Source: Trichosphaerium sp. ATCC 40318 (Eukaryota; Discosea; Flabellinia; Trichosidae). From it: a stretch of DNA of 64,000 nucleotides. The DNA lies in contig JALMLS010000361.1 of the NCBI GenBank assembly GCA_038496445.1, forward strand, positions 186,001-250,000. The letters are read 5' to 3'. Positions 61,401-64,000 of the stretch are shown here, in pieces. Each line of letters starts with the position of its first letter. The stretch's first letter is position 1. The notes under the pieces were generated by a model that was given only the letters and a program-made list of their open reading frames with translations, searched no databases and had not been told where the DNA came from. The position numbers and the translations under genes are program-made.

Positions 61401-62022
61401 ATGGAGGAAGGAGATGAATACATGCTTGTAGTGTACTCTGTTAAACTATTGCCGACGACGAAACTTACACCAGACACAGTGATGCCGTTTCTTGACAAAT
61501 TTGGACAAGAGTACGTTAATTTATTATAAACAACATCTCTAATGCATTAGGTGTGGTCCACCAATCTCTTTTCCGGCTGGTACGGTGTTTAAGTTTTTTG
61601 AAGTCATAAAAGAAGTTACAACGCTGGATATATTGAGTCTGGTTGGTGGCGGTACTGTTGGTAGTGATTATCCACCAGAAGATAGTTTGTGCTGTGGTAT
61701 TTTACAACCAGTACGCTATTACGCGTAATCTCGCTCTAAAACTGTCAACAGGAAGTGACACTTGCGTCAGCAGCAAAAATTGAATACTTGACAGAAAACG
61801 ATAAAGACGACTACACAAAGGCTACAAACGAGGCAAAGAAGAGAGGAGTACGTACATCTAACCTACTATGTGCTTGAACGAAGAAAGTTGGGCCAAAAAC
61901 TTAACAGTCTCACAATTTTTTAGTTGGATACAGAGTGGTTTATGACAACTGCAAGAGCGCTCGGTAACGCCTTTGCTGAAAGACTTAAAAAAGGAGGCGA
62001 TACTATCGCAATATTTGAGTAG
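61401..62022 (+). CDS. Hypothetical protein
   Basis: ATG 61401 (MEEGDEYMLVVYSVKLLPTT). Four exons join in frame: PFLDKFGQE | CGPPISFPAGTVFKFFEVIK | EVTLASAAKIEYLTENDKDD | LDTEWFMTTARALGNAFAER, ending KKGGDTIAIFE and TAG 62020-62022. About 175 residues, soluble alpha/beta composition, acidic start. No signal peptide or membrane helix. No family recognised. The coding status is well supported by three clean GT-AG junctions. Confidence 0.6.
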
Positions 62023-62186
62023 ATGTATAAATAAACTAAGTGTCACATTTCCTTGCAATGTATTCAACTTTTTGAAATGCTTCGCTGAAAATTTTGGCTG
62101 GAAAATGCGCGATTGCGGACCAAAATCCATTAGGCTAAACAAAACTGTGAGACAAAATCTACAAACACTAAAAACTCTGCAACACA

Positions 62187-63087
62187 ATGCTTAAAGGTTG
62201 GTCATTCCGTAATATCTCTAGAGGTACATTAAAACATTGTTTGAACATAATAAAAAAAACCCAACTTCATTATTGTAACTAAAATCGCCTTAGAAACTAC
62301 CCCAGTCATAAGACTAAACCCTACAACCGTTTTACCAGACGAACTGTTAATGGAAATTTTTACACTACTACTCGACGAAACTGTTTATGGGGTACGCTTA
62401 AACGCTCTACTATACACCACGTAGTTAGATTAATTATTTTTAGACGCTACCATTAGTTTCCAAACGATTTAATTCACTAAGTAATGATGATTTGTTATGG
62501 CGATACTTTTGTAAGATGTCCTTTCCTCATTTAAAAGCACCAGTCGGTCTTAAAAGTTGGCGTAAATTCTACGTTGACAGTCAACTCCACGAATGGCGCG
62601 TTGCCCGTGCACGCGAGACTACAATAGTACAGAAATTAAAGGATGGTTTAATGGACCGCTGGACAGGTTTAAAGAGCAGGTAAGAATAAACAAGCAACCC
62701 GAAGAATTATTTTTTTCTGACATGTTTTGTAGATTGTTGGGTGAACAACAAATGGTTATTTCTGGTCCTACATCGTGCACACATACAATGCATATTGGTT
62801 TTGATGCAAATGGATTCCAAACACGTGGTATACCAGAAGAATGGCGTGTAGGATTAGCATCAAACTCAGATGAAGAGGAAGAGCCTTTAGAACGAGTAGA
62901 GGATGCCATCAAAATTGAAACTGAAGACAGACTTGATTTTGATGCAATGTCAACTGCTGAGGATATGTCTATGTCTCTTGACGATTCAGATTCCGATAGT
63001 GTATCTATGTTTGGAGACGAAGAAGATATTAAATCTATTGAAGATATGCATACTAGAACAGAAGAACTAACGTACGAAAATAATTAA
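62187..63087 (+). CDS. F-box protein with CRIB (p21-Rho-binding) domain
   Basis: Candidate SCF ubiquitin-ligase substrate receptor controlled by a Rho/Rac/Cdc42 GTPase. ATG 62187 (MLKGWSFRNISRE). After an intron, an F-box at about residues 15-60: TTVLPDELLMEIFTLLLDE, then TLPLVSKRFNSLSNDDLLWR and YFCKMSFPHL. A linker (KSWRKFYVDSQLHEWRVARA) leads, across an intron, to a CRIB motif VISGPTSCTHTMHIGFD and GFQTRGIPEEWRVGL, the full p21-binding pattern (ISxP..(F)xHxxHxGxD, then GxPxxW). The tail is Ser/Asp/Glu-rich (DDSDSDSVSMFGDEEDIKS) and ends ELTYENN. About 220 residues, three introns. Both domains are clear; the combination is unusual. Confidence 0.8.
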
Positions 63088-63192
63088 TTACAAAAAAAAC
63101 TTAAAACATTCGCATTCTGGCAGTGTTTTTACGGTTTTTTAATTTACTGCGCTCTCTTGAACTGTTTACTAATATCGCGTAGGACCGTTTCT

Positions 63193-63267
63193 ATGCCTGC
63201 TCCACCACTACCACCTACAGCTATGACAAACGTATCTGAAGATGAGACTGATGATGACGATTGGTAG
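63193..63267 (+). other. Short Pro-rich/acidic ORF ending in Trp
   Basis: ATG 63193 reads MPAPPLPPTAMTNVSEDETD and ends DDDW. A Pro-rich stretch followed by an acidic end with terminal Trp recalls the acidic tail of WASP-family proteins, but no WH2 or central motif precedes it. It could be a last exon (TATCGCGTAG acceptor-like just upstream) or chance. Confidence 0.25.
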
Positions 63268-63357
63268 ATAAACCAACCGTTATGTAAAAAAGAAACAAAC
63301 CAATTTTTTGTAAATAAACCCCATAAATGACATTATAATCATCCAGGTTTTTGGCAT

Positions 63358-64000
63358 TTATCGCGTGTCTACAGATGATGCTAGAGTATCGAATGCGTTT
63401 GCAAAACTAATATAATCTCCCAACTCATTGTATACTTGGCATGACACTCTTATAAACCTTCTTTGACGCATCTGTGTGCCTTCAAGAACTGGTATTTCAT
63501 ATCCTGTTATCTACATCTTTCTTTTAGGTTTTGTAATTAAGAAAAAAGAGCAACGTACCCATGCATTGTAATTTGAAATAAGTTGGGCCAGCATTTTGTT
63601 AAGATCCCAAGTATAACAGATTTCAGGGTCCGGGTGATTACAAGGGAATTGAACGTTTGTCATTGACGCCATCATATCAAGTGGTATAGGTAGCGTTGTG
63701 TTCCATCGAGTTGACATGAACAAAGCTAAATACTCAACTCAGTATTCAAATTGATCGGTGGAAATGTTTCGGTTTTCGTACTGGCGTTTCTGCACAGATC
63801 ATTGTTGTATTTGTACCACTCTCTATCCCCAACTTTAAGTCTAAATATAGTTATAAGTGTGCAACTTGTAGCGCGAGTACCTATAATTAAGAGCGTCTTC
63901 AACAGAAAGCCAGGCACTGTAATCACGTGTTCCGATAAATCCAAACTCCTTTATGTATCCTATAACAACTTAGTTTGTCTGAGTTTTATCGACAGTACCT
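63358..64000 (-). CDS. Hypothetical protein, partial
   Basis: Minus-strand gene running off the right edge. From the right: GYIKEFGFIGTRDYSAWLSV and VEDALNYRY, then, across introns, VGDREWYKYNNDLCRNASTK, STRWNTTLPIPLDMMASMTN, NHPDPEICYTWDLNKMLAQL and, after GT near 63557, ITGYEIPVLEGTQMRQRRFI to the stop TAA at 63358. The first visible codons are not a start. No family recognised. Confidence 0.5.

Overview
The window is compact nuclear DNA from a unicellular eukaryote. It is AT-rich and gene-dense, with about 33 gene models on both strands. Nearly every gene is split by introns of about 30-60 bases, many of which begin GTACG(T/C/G/A) and end TAG or CAG after a pyrimidine/CTAAT-like tract. The families present (XPO4, CCZ1, PARN, UTP6, RhoGEF, RhoGAP, E2, SUMF1) are eukaryotic. 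Long Pro-Thr (PTEAPTEV-type) and Pro-Val-Ser linkers in surface proteins, with hyalin/NHL-like propellers, would fit a stramenopile-like or other free-living protist, but I cannot fix the lineage. I saw no rRNA, tRNA, CRISPR array or bacterial operon structure.

Layout. 1-8.4 kb: two minus-strand Rho-signalling genes, a giant RCC1-DH-PH protein running off the left edge and a PH-RhoGAP-WW protein. 8.6-11.1 kb: a secreted/membrane propeller protein. 11.3-14.1 kb: UTP6. 14.4-16.3 kb: a DUF2157-like multi-pass membrane protein. 16.4-18.5 kb: a YEATS-like/2-oxoglutarate oxygenase/F-box fusion. 18.7-20 kb: three very small, tightly packed genes. 20-25.5 kb: a second propeller surface protein and a membrane-anchored zinc metallopeptidase. 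25.8-27.5 kb: a Rel/IPT-like transcription factor candidate and a small basic protein. 28-33.4 kb: purple acid phosphatase, a PLD/cardiolipin-synthase-like enzyme and formylglycine-generating enzyme (SUMF1). 33.5-38 kb: a TPR protein, a KEN-box/D-box protein, an endonuclease I-like DNase and an unrecognised Cys-containing protein. 38.7-40.7 kb: an intronless YwqK/MORN-like repeat gene next to an inverted decayed copy, resembling DNA acquired from a giant virus. 40.8-44.3 kb: a TOG-domain protein with a long acidic tail. 44.6-47.1 and 58.5-61.3 kb: two paralogues made of WY-type repeats ending in a Vsr-like PD-(D/E)xK nuclease domain. 47.3-58.2 kb: PARN, XPO4, an E2 with a SUMO-interacting-motif-like tail, and CCZ1. 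61.4-64 kb: a hypothetical gene, an F-box/CRIB protein, and a partial gene running off the right edge.

How genes relate. RhoGEF, RhoGAP and F-box/CRIB genes all bear on Rho-family GTPases, while the F-box fusions, the E2 and the KEN/D-box protein bear on ubiquitin. Genes are not in operons; adjacency reflects compactness, with convergent 3' ends as close as about 100 bases and divergent starts 13-400 bases apart. The most unusual objects are the two repeat-nuclease paralogues, the YEATS/oxygenase/F-box fusion, the F-box/CRIB fusion and the virus-like repeat island. All exon models were spliced by eye from GT-AG signals and reading frame; ends are the best-supported ATG or stop, and individual exon borders may be off.
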